Assembly: GCA_023213395.1 (NCBI GenBank) | Contig: CM041465.1 | Coordinates: 71,493,741 to 71,557,740 of the forward strand | Origin: Cycas panzhihuaensis | Lineage: Eukaryota > Cycadophyta | Length of the DNA: 64,000 nt | Direction: 5' to 3' | In this document: in pieces, positions 1 through 11,726 of the stretch | How positions within the stretch are numbered: the stretch's first letter is position 1 | Layout: each line of letters starts with the position of its first letter | The notes under the pieces: model-generated | The model's input: only the letters and a program-made list of their open reading frames with translations | Told to the model about the DNA's origin: nothing | Database searches by the model: none | Program-made: the position numbers and the translations under genes

Positions 1-1000
1 AGGCTCATAAGTCTCTAATACCTTGATCATTAGGGAAAAGTTAACCCTATGTGAGCATGTGGATCTTTGATTATTATCTAAGATATTGCCTAAGTCATGA
101 TTTTGATGAACCCATTTTGGTAGGTTTTGTGGTGGAGGTTGAGATGAAGTTCACTCCCCATTAGGTTTATTGATGCTTTTCTTATAATCAAACATATGAG
201 GCATATATTTGGTTTTAGAAGATGGATCAAACTTTATTGCAATCTCTTTTTTCTTTTCTTAATTATCTTCATAGTAATTATCTTCCTGAAACTTGACATC
301 CCTGCTTAACATAACTTTTCTTGATTTAGGATCATATACCTTGTATGACTTAGAAGTTTCACTATAGCCAAGGAAGATACATTTGACACTATGATCATCT
401 AATTTTGATCTTCTTTGATCAGGAATATGGGCATAGGAAAGACATTCAAATACTATGAGATGATGTATGCTTGGTTTGTAACCAATCCAAGCTTCTTCTA
501 GAGCTTTCCACCTAAGGGATTTGGTGGAGCATCTATTGAGTAAGTAAACAACTGTGTGAATTGCTTCTGCCCAAAACTCATGGCCTATATTTTTGTCTTT
601 AAGCATACACCTAGCCATTTCGACTATAGTGTGATTCTTTCTCTCCACTATACTATTTTGTTATGGGGTGTAGGGGTTAGTGAACTATCTTCTAATTCCA
701 TGGTATGCATAATAATCTTTGAATGTATTAGATGTAAACTCTCCCTCATTATCTGATCTTAGGGATAAATGTTTGTATCCACTTTATCGCTCCATAAAGG
801 TTTTGAAGTTAACAAAGTGTTGAAGGCATCTCTTCCTTATGAAGTCATCAATGAAAGTGATGAAGTATTTTGTACCTACTAGGGAAGGAGTATTAATAGG
901 CACACAAATATCTATGTATACCAATTGGAGAGGAGCCGAAGCTCAATGACTATAATTTGGAAAACTTTCTCTATGGTGTTTACCAAGAAGATACCCTTCA
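1..1000 (-). pseudogene. Element A integrase and linker to RT (degraded)
   Basis: The minus strand encodes a copia integrase. A first-Asp region (FIDDFIRK) lies near 860-890, the second Asp is in LRSDNEGEF near 755, and the catalytic Glu is in IVERKNHTIVEMAR near 630, so all three acidic positions are still visible. The open stretch 648-259 is the well-preserved C-terminal half, with FLGYSETSKSYKVYDP and a DVKF motif. Below 259 the reading continues through a linker ending near VLETYEP at the edge of the window, a sequence type that normally leads straight into RT. Stops interrupt the frame, for example near 660 and 795. Role in a live element: joining cDNA to host DNA. Confidence 0.85.
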
Positions 1001-1009
1001 CATTAGTTT

Positions 1010-1560
1010 TTATTTACATTAATATGTAGTAAACCATTGACCATGTCCATCCATTTCATAAGGATGAAGCCATTATAGTTGAGATGGCCAAACCTTCTAT
1101 GCCACATGTCACTATCTAAGGTAGCTGAAGTTCTTAGGGCATATGTATCTGAATAAGTATAAGTTTGAATAGGCGATCCTTAGTCATTTTCCCTTTGTCA
1201 ACAATTGATTTATTTCTCTTTTTATCTTTGATAACACACTCACCATTGTCAAAAATCACTTTGTAGTCTTGTCACATTATCTACCCTACTGATAGTAAGT
1301 TTTTCCTTAGAGTTGGGATATATAAGACATCATCTAGATGTCTATATTCTCCTATATCCATCATCAAAGCTATATTACCTCTCCGAATTGATTCATGGTA
1401 GGTATTATCTCCAAACATAATGGATCCTTTTTTTATTTTATCTAAATAGTGAAATAGATGTTCTTTGTGGGTCATATAAGTTGAGTATCCTGAATTGATA
1501 TATCGACTATCATCTTCTTCCTCCTTAGTAGTAAAACTAAATAGGAACAACATGTTATTG
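1010..1560 (-). pseudogene. Element A protease and pre-integrase region (degraded)
   Basis: The stretch 1553-1281 reads as the aspartic protease zone of a copia polyprotein: YINSGYSTYMTHKEHLF stands where a DSG-type active site followed by HMT is expected, and LRKNLLSVG is the typical end of this domain. The active-site Asp has become Asn, so the protease would be inactive even in frame. The following pre-integrase zone down to about 1010 is only weakly readable and contains stops. Confidence 0.75.
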
Positions 1561-1739
1561 TCCTTTGAATCAGATGTATTATGGGCATATCCTATAGTAG
1601 GTGGTCCATATTTTGAGAAACATTTATCTTCATTATAGAATCGATCAATATTAGAGGATCTCCTACTTTTTTCATAAGGTTAAGGAGTATTGTATCTTAG
1701 TCTATTATCATAATATTCTTGATTGGACCTTGACGATCG

Positions 1740-2603
1740 AGGATTTCCTTGACAATTGGGACAACAAGTATGACCCTCATACTGTCTTCTTTGATTTGCA
1801 TGACTTGGAGGGTTTTCATTCTATTGGTGTCCTCCTTGCCTCCTTTGATGAGAGGCTTGATATCTTGGAGGATCTTGCCTAGTATCCCTTCTAGGGTTCC
1901 TAACCCTTCTTCTTGGAGGTGATTCTTTGGGCTTTAAAGTTTCTACTTGAGAGTTGGATTGAATACAAGCCTTTGTGGCAAAGGCATGTTCTAGAGACTC
2001 ATTGGTACTTTGTTGTTCCTCGATGGATATAAGCATAGCACTAAGCTATTCCACTTTTAAAGTACTTAGATCCTTTGAGACACTTATACTAGTGGCAACT
2101 ATTTTAAAGCATCTAATTACACCAACACATCTAAGGATCCATTCAACTACCCTTTGTTATATTAGGGTATCTCCAAGAGACCTCATTTAGTTCACTATGT
2201 CTTATAGTTTTATCATAAACTCTGTTACAGATTCGATGGGTATCATGTGCAAGTTTTCAAACTTGCTTCTAAGATTCTAAAGTTTCGAAGAGGTTACTTT
2301 TTCATATATTAATTGTAGGGTATCTTAAACTTCCTTTAACTTGACAAACTCAGTAACACAAGGGAAGACATGATCCTTAAGTGCATAAAAGGTAAGTACC
2401 AAGGCTTTAATATCCTTCTTAACATTTTCCTTATAGGTGGTTTTTTTTGCATCAAATGAATTTAAACCTAGTTCATTGTATCTTGTCTTCATAATTTCCC
2501 ATATTTCATTAGCTGTGAGGATGGGTCTCGTCCTCCTACTCTAATTTAAGAAATTAATTCTGTCAAATTTAGGAATGATCATGTTGTTAAAACTGAAAGC
2601 CAT
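1740..2603 (-). pseudogene. Element A gag (degraded)
   Basis: The start is clear: an ATG at 2603-2601 opens MAFSFNNMIIPKFDR, the standard opening of plant copia gag proteins of the UBN2/DUF4219 type. A stop follows after about 20 residues and frameshifts after that. The C-terminal part near 1740-1800 has a cysteine-containing CPNCQG segment that looks like a damaged zinc knuckle, preceded by an Arg/Pro-rich stretch at 1821-2036. In a live element this protein forms the virus-like particle and binds RNA. The start is similar in style to the gag starts of elements C and D. Confidence 0.8.
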
Positions 2604-4922
2604 GTTGAATTAAGGTTTTTATTGAACAAGGGTGACAAATAAATATTAAGTTTATAAAAGTTAAATTTTAATTTTAAAAAAAGGTTTGAATTTAAAGTTT
2701 AAAAAAGTTTTGAGATTGAAAATTGCATGAAGTTTAAATAACCCAAGGTTTACCCAAAGTTTAAAAAATAAACTAGTACCTAATAAGGCTACTAGGCTCT
2801 AAGTTTAAGGTTCTCATAGGGAAACTTTTGGTTGCTATGCTATCTAGTGGCACCTACCCACAGATGGAAAAATAGGGACCCAATATATCAATACGTAAGC
2901 TCTAGGCTTGATATACGTCAGTATGCAGGCTGCTAAGAAGGCTTTTACACCCCCTTAAATTGTAGACCCACCTACACTGGACTTATGACTAGAGATAGAT
3001 CTAGTGGTGAAGGTTACTTGAACTGAGGCACTCACCCTCTTTAGGTCTAGCCTTGGTCTCTAAACACCAAATAGAAAAATGTTCTACACCTCAGCTTACC
3101 ATCAAATACACCTAATAGCTAATGGCTATCCTCATCTAATATGAGTAGGCCAATTAGTGTGTGCAAGGTGGTAACTTTAGGGGTCCTAACCATTCCCCTT
3201 ATAAGGCTGGAAAATAGAGATGGTTTAATTTGGGATTTATCTTTTTAATATAGAAATAAATTAATCAATACTGTGGTCTTACTTAGGGTTTTGAAAGGTT
3301 CCTTTTATATAAAAAGAAATAACTTAAAAAATGAACAATATCCACTAAGCAAGAATGAACAAATGATATAATAAACTTTTAAAAAACACTATTCAAGCAA
3401 TAACTTCTCTTGATAAACCAAAAAATGAATGCTAATATGCAAACCAATGCATTTCAAATTGAAATGATCTTTTGAAAATAAAGTACACAAGCAACTATAT
3501 GTAGCTTTTATAAGTTAAGTAATAAATTAATGAAGTTTCCAATATTTGAATGCCCTTAAATCAAGAATGCCTATTGAACCTTTGATACATAAAAGGGTCA
3601 AGAAAGGAGTTGTAGTTATGCCTTTTCTATGTGCTGCTAAAACAAATATAACTTTAGAATGAATAAGAAAGATTCTTTGATTAATGAACTTCAAGATGTA
3701 TGAAAATTATTGTAAATATTCTTTGAGATTAGATTAATAAATGATAAGAAGCTCCTTTGTAAGTTTATAAGCAAACTAGGTATAATCTTTCTTGCAAATC
3801 AAATAAGGCCTTTAACCATATAAATTTGAAATAAAACTACCTTAATAATGAAAAAATATAGAAGATCAATAAGATTTTTTAACTAAGCTTTGATTTTTTT
3901 TAAAAAATAAAGAGTAGCTTAGGTAAACATAAATGACTTTTTTCAATGTAAAAAGGAGTAGTTATTCCTTCGAAAAATAGTAAAGAATAAGAAACTGAAG
4001 TGTAATTTTGCTTTTAATAATAGAAATTCTTGAAAATAGTTTCTTATAGAAAAGTGCACAATCATAATGTAAAGAAGTACATATTTAATTGAATAGATCG
4101 TCTTAGCTTGAAGTCTTGAAGAACTAGCTTCTTGCTATAAAAAGGAACTTGAAAATGCAAATAAGAGATGATAAAAGCTTAAAAAATGAGCTATTAGTAG
4201 TCAATAAATTAGTTGTAAACTTTTGAGATCATATAACATATGAAACATTATAGAATGATACTGATAAGGATTAAATAAGGAGCTTAAAATAAGTTGCTTT
4301 AAAAACCTACTAAATGAACTCAAAATTGAATGCAATCTATCTTAAATTGAAGAATATCAAATTAGCTTTCCAACTAATTTGATCATTCAAAAATCTGACT
4401 TCTGTAGCTCAAGATTTTAATCAATAAGTGCAAGGACCCCTTTATGGGCTTAAAATGGTGCTACAAGACTAAAATGTTATAAAACTAGAATATAACCTTA
4501 CACAAAATATAAAAAGAGTTCACTTATAGATAGAATACCTTTAAATCTAATTTATTTCAAAAGAAATTTAAAGAAAAAGTTCCAAAAAATGTTGATTAGT
4601 GAGTAGTTAGGCTTTATACAATACCTTAACTTCAATAGCTTGTAAAGAAATCTAAGTCAGCTTTTCGACAAAGATGACAGATTAGAAAACAGATTCCAAA
4701 CAAGAAAGATATAGTGAGAATGGTAAAGTGACCTCTTTATGTTTAATAAACTAAAAAGTAAAAAACGAGGTGACTTTAGATCATTAAAAACTGGTCAAAT
4801 CAGATCCAAAACTAGAAAATGACTAATTTACAGTGTAGCTCTCAAAATTACGGTCGTAATGGAACTAGTTTCATCAAAAACTGGTACTTTAGTGAGAAGT
4901 TAGGACCAATTTACAGTGTAGT

Positions 4923-5006
<84 letters not shown>

Positions 5007-6060
5007 CACACATAAAAAGTTAAATTAGCCCCTTTAACTTAATTCTTTAGGTCACATGGGGGTCATGGGACTGGGGGTTGAGGCCTTGAGGGGGTTAGTG
5101 CTTAAATAAAGGATTTCAAAGTTTATAAAAATCAATTAAATTTCTTTATAATCTTTGTTAATAACATAAACAAAGTATTAATCCATCGATTTAAAATAAA
5201 ACAATGTAGAAACACCAGTGACCTGCGTAGAGAGTTTCCATCTTAAACATAGGTAAAAACTATGATCAAGACAATCAATTTTCTCAGAGGTTAAGGCACA
5301 TATAGGAGCATGGTATTCCACCACACAAATTAGGCCAGAAACACATGATAAAAGGTGATGAAAAAAAGGATTAAAAAATATTTCTTATATGAATAAAAAC
5401 GAGGAGAATGGTGGACAAACTAAACATGGTGACCACAAATAACCTTGTGATAATGCCAAAGGGTCTCTACTGAGGGCGCCTGAGTAGGGTAGACCCAGTT
5501 ACAGAAAATTTCAAAGATTTTTGTATAAATCAAAGAAAAATGATAAAAACTTGAAGAATGAGGCTGAGACAACTCAAGTGTCCAAATCTCACCATAGAGG
5601 AGACAGATTGATACTAAATTTAGGAATAACTAGATGTCCAAAATAGCTGGTCACCAGTAAATTTTTGTGTCAAATGGAGGTTTATAGAGTGAGAACGAAG
5701 TGGCAGACTGAATCAGGCTCCAAATGAAGAACTAAGACTCAAGGAGAGATTTCTCTCAGTATATGCAACTAAATTACTAACGACTTTAACCACTAGCTAA
5801 AGGATTTGATTCTAATTGTAACGAGCAGTTATATGAGGTAGTTTTGATCAAAGACTGAGAAGTTAGAACTGATTGAAAATGATTGAATGACGTAGGTAAC
5901 ATACGAAAAAATTATAAACAAAAAATTTAAATATATAAATATTAATTTTATAAAGTTAAACCTTAATATATTGAAATTTATTTACATACCAAAATAAACA
6001 GGCTGTGAATCACATAATCTTTTTAGAAGTTAAATGATTGCATGCCAACTACCAACCAGG
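2604..6060 (-). other. Element A 5' leader (untranslated, about 3.5 kb)
   Basis: No coding sequence is visible between the primer site and gag. The part 2790-3220 is clearly similar to 33895-34290 in element B. The part 3900-5750 matches 13050-15300 in element C in scattered blocks, for example the run around AAGATGACAG and GACCTCTTTATGTTTA at 4670-4750 versus 13920-14000. A GGTCACATGGGGGTCA block lies at 5050-5070. A dinucleotide repeat sits at 4925-5009. Confidence 0.7.
4925..5009. repeat. Self-complementary (TG)n-(CA)n microsatellite
   Basis: A (TG)n run of about 28 bases is followed by a short TATACATA centre and a (CA)n run of more than 40 bases, then an ATATATACACACA tail. The two arms are reverse complements, so the tract can fold as a hairpin or cruciform. 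It lies in the leader of element A. Confidence 0.95.
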
Positions 6061-6074
6061 TCACTCTAATACCA
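6061..6074 (-). other. Element A primer-binding site
   Basis: The minus strand reads TGGTATTAGAGTGA, close to the initiator-Met tRNA complement TGGTATCAGAGC used by most plant copia elements. Two bases separate it from the LTR edge at 6077. Cellular tRNA primes minus-strand cDNA here. Confidence 0.75.
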
Positions 6075-6076
6075 AA

Positions 6077-6335
6077 TGAAGTTTGCAAAGGAGCAGAGTG
6101 GGATTGCAATGAGTACATCTTGAGTTAACAAATAATTTCTAAACAATGGCAATGTTAAAAAACACCTAGGAGGTATTACCACCCCATATATAGAAATTTC
6201 GGGAGGTGGAAAGCACCTCAACCTAACTTGCACATTAGTTGAAATAATTAAAAATAATATTAAAAAAGTAATTAATAAATAAAGCACATACCTTAAGGAT
6301 AATGCATCAGCTTATGGTGGCTTTAGGCAGTTAAT
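6077..6335 (-). repeat. Element A 5' LTR (outer edge uncertain)
   Basis: The inner edge is set by the primer site: the plus strand begins TGAAGTTTGCAAAGGAGCAGAG, which lines up with the LTR edge of element D (TGAAGAATATTAGAGACCAGAG). The partner LTR is outside the window, so the outer edge near 6335 is only estimated by analogy with D. Confidence 0.55.
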
Positions 6336-6549
6336 GTTTAGCTTTAGGTGCCCTAGGGGGCCTCAAATATGGATTTGAGGAGCCCTAAGTGCACAACTCC
6401 TTAGGTACATTAGGGGTTATCCCAATAGACCTTAATGTCATAGCCTTAGGTAAAAAACTCTATTTTATTATAAACCATATAGAAGGGAACCTATACATTT
6501 AGGCCCAAAATAGTATGCCAATCAAGGATACATTCTCTAGGATGATTTT
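6336..6549. other. Unassigned sequence between elements A and E
   Basis: No motif, reading frame or repeat was recognised here. It may hold the remains of the 5' LTR or leader of element E. Confidence 0.4.
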
Positions 6550-6559
6550 ATAGATGTAG

Positions 6560-7400
6560 TTTAAACTTATATTGATGGGCCCAATTCCACCCCCTATATG
6601 GTCCAATTATCTCACTACTTTAAAAAGGATTCTTCGGTTGAGGGGTTTACAAAGTGTTTTAAGAAATTATAACTCAAGACTATTTTAACTAATGGAGAAG
6701 CTTCTCAATTTTACCAAGCAAACCTTCAACCTTATATCAACATCGAAGTCAAGATGTTCCAGCCTAAGTTCATGGAGAAATATTAGAAATTAAATATTAG
6801 AAACAAATTTTTTACTAAATATCTCTTAATCATCATCCTAGATTTAATAGTTCCCTAATAACAACTACTTGACCATGAGGTATGATAAGATAATATCAAG
6901 TAAAAATTATAGGAGATATGGTGATAATTGGGTTATAGGACATCTCAAGATTTATCACAAAAGAAACTAGTTGTATACAATTGAAGTTAACATGGATGAA
7001 AAATAACCAGGCATTCTGGATGAAAAAAATCTCCTTAAAGAGTAGCCACCAATCGAGTGTGGCCAACCATCTATTTCCTTCATAATTATTTCAGGAATAT
7101 GGAAACCCATCATAATTAAGTTACAAGGGTTCCTATGAAAATAAAAAGTGTGGTTCTTATTGATCTAAGTAGCACAGAACTTTGTTGATACTAAGTTGGC
7201 TATTTGCTTGGGTATCCCTATTGATAGGACTAAAACATTATAGATCATAGTACTTGGTGAAATATAAATAAATTATGATGGGGAACTTCCTAATTTAGAG
7301 TTATAAATCAACTCCTTCTCCTTTTGCACTAACTATTATGCTTTTACCATCAAAATATTTGATGTCATTCTAAGGGTCAAGTGGCTTTAGAAGCAATGTA
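6560..7400 (+). pseudogene. Element E gag C-terminus and aspartic protease
   Basis: Near 6720-6780 the frame reads QPYINIEVKMFQPKF, a typical end of gypsy capsid. Near 6905 RRYGDNWVIGH stands at the expected zinc knuckle with its cysteines lost. Around 7130-7400 the protease is readable: VVLIDLSST followed by NFVDTKLA, GIPID, NLEL, INSFSF and FDVILRVKWL. The canonical DSGST has become DLSST but the Asp is kept. Multiple stops interrupt. No gag N-terminus is found upstream; one lies instead inside the integrase at about 9620-10260. Confidence 0.7.
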
Positions 7401-7699
7401 CCTATTCACTAAATCACGATTAAAATTTTATCATTTTTATAGGGAAGGGAAGCTATTTTAAATTTTCATAATCATGACTCCTAACTCCAAAGTCATCTCA
7501 ATAGTAAAGGTGGATAAGTTACTTAATAAGGGACATGCAAGATTCGTTACCCATATATTTTTTATTGAGTCAAGCATACCAAAAGAATCTCTTTAGCTAG
7601 ACCAAACCCATGGCCTTCAAGATCTCTTGTATCAACACGAGTTAGTCTTTTGATTTCTACTAATTGAACTTCTACCAAATCATGGTATGGAACATATTA

Positions 7700-8960
7700 T
7701 TAAAATTATTCTAAGTAAGGGTTCAATCTATATCCACCCCTATTGTTATGGATATAAATAGAAGATAAATATCAAATGACTTATGAATGACCTATAGGAA
7801 CTTAGAGCCTTTATTCATGCTAAAAGTACCTATGTAGATCCAGTTGTCCTAACATGCTAAAAAAGAGGGGTCTTTTTAACTTTGTGTTGACTATTGGACA
7901 CTAAATACAATTATAGTAAAAAATAAATATCACGTTCTAAGAATGGATGATATTATTAACAAACTTCATGGTGTAACATTCTTATTAAAAATTAATCTAT
8001 AATCTGGGTATTACCATATGCCTATCAAAATAATTGACTATGCTAAGATATCCTTTAGATCACACCAAGGACTATATGAATTCAAGGTCATGCCTTTTGG
8101 TCTCATGTATACTCCAATAATATTTTAAGCCATAATGAACAAGGTACTTACTCCCTTCTTGCATAAGTTCATCATGATTTTCTTTAAGGACATTTTAATT
8201 TATAGCAAAAATTGGCAACAATACCTTAATTATATAGGCAGGTATTGGGAATTCTAAGTGATAATCAATTGTTTACCAAGAAAATTAAGTGCCATTTAAG
8301 CCAACAATTAATCAAATATTTAGGCCATATTATCTCCATCCATGGTATTCAAATGGACCCTAATAAAATTCAAACCATTTTGGATTAACTAGTACCCAAA
8401 ATAATCACAACTCTTTAATGGTTCTTGGGACTTATAGGATTCCATAGGTATTATATCTAGTATTGCTATTTTATTACAACCCCACTTACTGATCTTTATA
8501 AGAAAAATGTCTTTTAATGGTTAGATTTAGTAGAATAAGCCTTTTCCAACTTAAAGGTTACAATTATTTCTACCCTTATTCTAGTAATTCCCATTTTTGC
8601 CAAACCATTTGAATTACATTATGATACATCTAGAACTAGTATTGGTGTCCTCCTCATGTAAGAAAAGAGGCTCAAGTATTCAAGAGTAGGAAACTTAATC
8701 TTTGTGAGCAAACCTACTTGACTTACAATAAGGAAATGTTGGCCATTCATTATGCCTTAACTAAATGGAATTAGTAGCTCTTTAGAAGCAAATTCATAAA
8801 GCATATAAACCATCACAACCTTAAGTATCTTCTTTAGTAATCAATCTTATTTAAGTTATAACAAAACTAGCTCACAAAGATTTAAGATTTTAATTTTAAC
8901 ATTGTATATAAGAAAGAGAAGGATAACATATTGGCTGATAGCTTATGCAGGACATATGAA
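7700..8960 (+). pseudogene. Element E reverse transcriptase and RNase H
   Basis: LCVDYWTLNTIIVKNKYHV near 7880-7930 and RMDDIINKLHGVTFLLKINL mark the RT palm. SGYYHMPIK, FRSHQGLYEFKVMPFGL and HKFIMIFFKDILIYSK follow (8000-8215). The catalytic xxDD box reads FFKD, so one Asp is lost. YLGHIISIHGIQMDP and FLGLIGFHRYYI near 8315-8455 are the RT-RNase H connection. RNase H begins near 8605 with FELHYDTSRTSIGVLL and is frameshifted after about 8665. Many stops interrupt the frame. Confidence 0.8.
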
Positions 8961-9149
8961 TAAGACTCTTATAATAATATTTTCATAGCACTTCCAATAT
9001 AGATTAATTAACTCCATATTGATTACGATAATGACCCAACAATAAAATCTAGGCTACAAGAGTGTCTCCAGGGCAAAGTTTCATCAAATTAGTTACTCCA
9101 TGAAAACATATTATTATACAAATATAGGATTTACTTACCTTAGGTTTTA

Positions 9150-9411
9150 GCATTAAAAGAGAATATCCTTTAGTAGGGGCATGCCATATTGTCCTCTAGT
9201 TATTATGGGCTTGATAAAACTTATGGTCGCATTAGAAGGTCTTTTTATTATCTGGGGTAGAAAATTGATATTCAACACTTCATTGCCTCTTGTGACGCTT
9301 GTCAATGAAAACAAGTAGAAGTAGTTAAGCTTTTAGGTCTACTTCAGCCCTTACCTATTCTAAATCATAAGTATACTGACATTAGTATGGATTTTATTAT
9401 AGGCTATAGAC
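9150..9411 (+). pseudogene. Element E integrase N-terminal zinc region
   Basis: The frame reads GLDKTYGRIRRSFYYLG, then KIDIQHFIASCDACQ, LLGLLQPLPIL and DISMDFIIG near 9390-9411. This is the HHCC zinc domain and the start of the catalytic core of a gypsy integrase. After DFIIG the frame leaves integrase sequence abruptly. Confidence 0.75.
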
Positions 9412-10384
9412 ACCTCATCCCTTCTTCTTTTCCTTGCTCTTTCCCCCAATATCATCTCTCAATTCTCTAGTTCTACTCTTTTATCTATTCCCCAACTCAT
9501 CTATCCCATTCTATCTTTTTGATCTCCCTAATTGTACCAACATAGGTAGATCATATTTTCGCATTTTAAACCCAACTCATCAATATATATGATACCCACA
9601 AGGATGTCCTAATAAACATAATGCTCACTTTTACAAACTTGGTCACCTAGATTGATATTATAAGGATGAACGAGGAAATAACAAATCTAAGAACTCAAGT
9701 TTCTAATATTGCCTCCATATCCCACTCTACTATTAAGTCACATAATGGCACTCCTCCTCCCTTGCCACCTTAATAATAAATATTTAATCACAAAATTAAT
9801 ATACTATTCTTTGATTTAGACCTCAATAAAGACTTCATCCATAGTTGGATAAGCAAGCTAGATTCCCATTTTTCTCTTAATCCCATGTATTAAGATGGCT
9901 AGTTGACTTTTGCATCCATCTACCTAGAGGGAAAGTCAACTCACTAGTTAAAGTGGTAACAATGAGAGTACCCTACTAACCAACATGGGACTGATTTTGT
10001 AAGAGTTTCTTTAAATAGTATGACAAGACTTTGAATCAATCCTTCTTTAGCCAACTCACTCAATTGAAGTAACTATCATAAAGGGAAGCTTACACTAATG
10101 AGTTTCAAGCTCTTCAAAATAGATTCAACCTAGCCCTCAATCATCAAATAATTATCAAAATATATATGGCTTAACTTAATGAGTGAATCCAAATATGCTT
10201 AAAGATATCCTCATTATTGTATCAAAATGTGATACCTTCTAATATAATAATGTAGATACTAAGGTCCAACTGGGCCATCTTTAGCCCCTACATATTCCTT
10301 AAGGAGAATAGTAGGACATAGCCATAAACTTCATTATTGGCCTCTCATCATTTGTCATGCATGATTCCATCTAGATAAGCATAA
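9412..10384 (+). pseudogene. Insert within integrase carrying a gypsy gag N-terminus
   Basis: Between the two integrase parts lies about 970 bp. From about 9655 it reads as gag: RMNEEITNLRTQVSNIAS, then HFSLNPMY, FASIYLEGKVNSLVK, KTLNQSFFSQLTQLK, YTNEFQALQNRFNLALNHQ (to about 10150). This is the N-terminal capsid region typical of chromovirus gag, on the same strand as element E. The first 150-240 bp are pyrimidine-rich with no coding sense. The source could be element E itself or a relative. Confidence 0.65.
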
Positions 10385-11360
10385 ATTAATTAATCAAATA
10401 TACCCAGTTCCTACCAATTCATATGACCTATAAAGCTCTCTACCTAGTTGGCTTATACATCTAGCCTATCTTCTACCTTCATGGATTCCCATCCATGATA
10501 ATGTCTGACAATGACCCTAAATTTACTAGTTTATTTTGGCAAGATCTCTTTTGCATATGAGGACCTCCCTTTAATATGAATTCATCATATCATCCACAAA
10601 TGAATGATCAATCTAAAGTTCTTAATAAAACCTTAGAAATATACTTATGTTGCTTTAACTTGGAATACCAAAACTGATAGACCTCTTAGTTAGCTCTAGT
10701 GGAATATTGGTATAATTCATCCCATCACTCTACTATTGCTATACCACCCTTCATGACCTTCTATGGCTACCCCTTACCATCTCATCATACATTAGCCACC
10801 AATCTTTGAACTTCCATGGTCCAATAAAAATTGCAAGATACAGACTAAGCCTTACATACTCTCAAATAAAACTTAGTCTTTGCCTAAAATTACATGAAGT
10901 GACTTGCTAACTACCATCATTTTGATTAGTCTTTTTTTATTAGTGATTTAGTCTTCCTTTATCTCTAACCCTACAAACCATAATTCCTCTATAATAATAA
11001 AATTCTAAGATCAACCCTTAGTATTATGGTCCCTACAAGGTTATCTAATACAATAGTGAAGTTGCGTATACCCTCAAACTTCTTCTTAATATGAAGATCT
11101 GTAATGTATTTTATGTTTCCTATCTTAAAAACCACCTTGGAAAGACTATTATCCCTTAGTCTAACCTCCTAATCCTTAATGAAACAAAACTCCTCACAAT
11201 TCCCCCATGATACATCTTGAATAATCAACAACACCATCTCTAGAATAGAACTATCTTTGAGTATCTGGCACAATGGGCTAGTTGTAAACCTAAGGAAATG
11301 GCATGGGAATTAGAAGATTTATCAATCAGTATCCATATCTTCTATATTTTAGAGACTCAA
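10385..11360 (+). pseudogene. Element E integrase core, C-terminal domain and chromodomain-like tail
   Basis: The core resumes with LIKYTQFLPIHMTYKALY, FPSMIMSDNDPKFTSLFWQ (second catalytic Asp) and SSYHPQMNDQSKVLNKTLE, where the third acidic residue of the usual DGQTE reads DQSK, so the Glu is lost. YNSSHHSTI and HHTLATNL follow. YYGPYKVI with VAYTLKL and ICNVFYVSYLKNHLGK (11025-11140) is the C-terminal domain. EYLAQWASCKPKEMAWEL near 11255-11310 looks like a chromodomain, which in live elements guides insertion to chromatin. Stops are frequent. Confidence 0.75.
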
Positions 11361-11721
11361 CATCTCAATGGAGGGGACTTATTACATAAATGCTTATAGT
11401 TAGTAGAACATGAATATTTGTATGTATGAGCAAGGTAGGTGAAGTTCAACATCAATTATTAATATATATGTATAGGCCATATAGGTCCACTAATGGAACT
11501 AAAGGTTGATTGCTTGACCAATAGGATTTTATAAGAAATAACTGCCTTGGCCTATGTAATACTAAATGTTTGTAAAGGATGGGTTATTTCTAGAGTTCAT
11601 TATGATATCATACCTTTATATGACTTTGATGCCCCTTTTGATATACTTGAAAGTGCTTTCTTTTTATAATCATTTGGACTTCAAAGCAATAAAAAGAATA
11701 TATGTGTCATATATTTGTGTC

Positions 11722-11726
11722 TTTTA
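11722..11726. repeat. Target-site duplication of element C, left copy
   Basis: TTTTA directly precedes the left LTR and is repeated exactly at 16246-16250. Confidence 0.85.

Larger units (their letters stand above)
1..6335 (-). mobile_element. Element A: Ty1/copia retrotransposon, minus strand, cut by window start
   Basis: Reading the minus strand from high to low coordinates gives 5' LTR (from 6077), primer site, a leader of about 3.5 kb, gag, protease, integrase and the integrase-RT linker, which runs off the window at base 1. The order protease-integrase-RT is diagnostic of Ty1/copia. Coding parts hold numerous stops and small frameshifts, so the copy is dead. The RT, RNase H and 3' LTR lie outside the window, so target duplications cannot be tested. 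The leader shares blocks with elements B, C, D and H. Confidence 0.85.
6550..11722 (+). mobile_element. Element E: decayed Ty3/gypsy retrotransposon with chromodomain
   Basis: Plus-strand remnants occur in gypsy order: gag C-terminus (6560-6990), protease (7085-7400), RT (7700-8500), RNase H (8560-8960), integrase zinc region (9150-9410), integrase core (10385-10860), C-terminal region and chromodomain-like tail (10990-11360). Integrase after RT and the chromodomain-like end point to a chromovirus. Stops occur every few dozen codons, so this is one of the oldest elements here. The integrase is split by about 970 bp containing a gag N-terminus. No LTR pair was recognised. Element C is inserted just downstream. 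Confidence 0.75.

Noticed and set aside
4819-5028. 69-codon plus-strand open frame
   Set aside because: Much of it is the TG/CA microsatellite translated as Val-Cys and Thr-His repeats.
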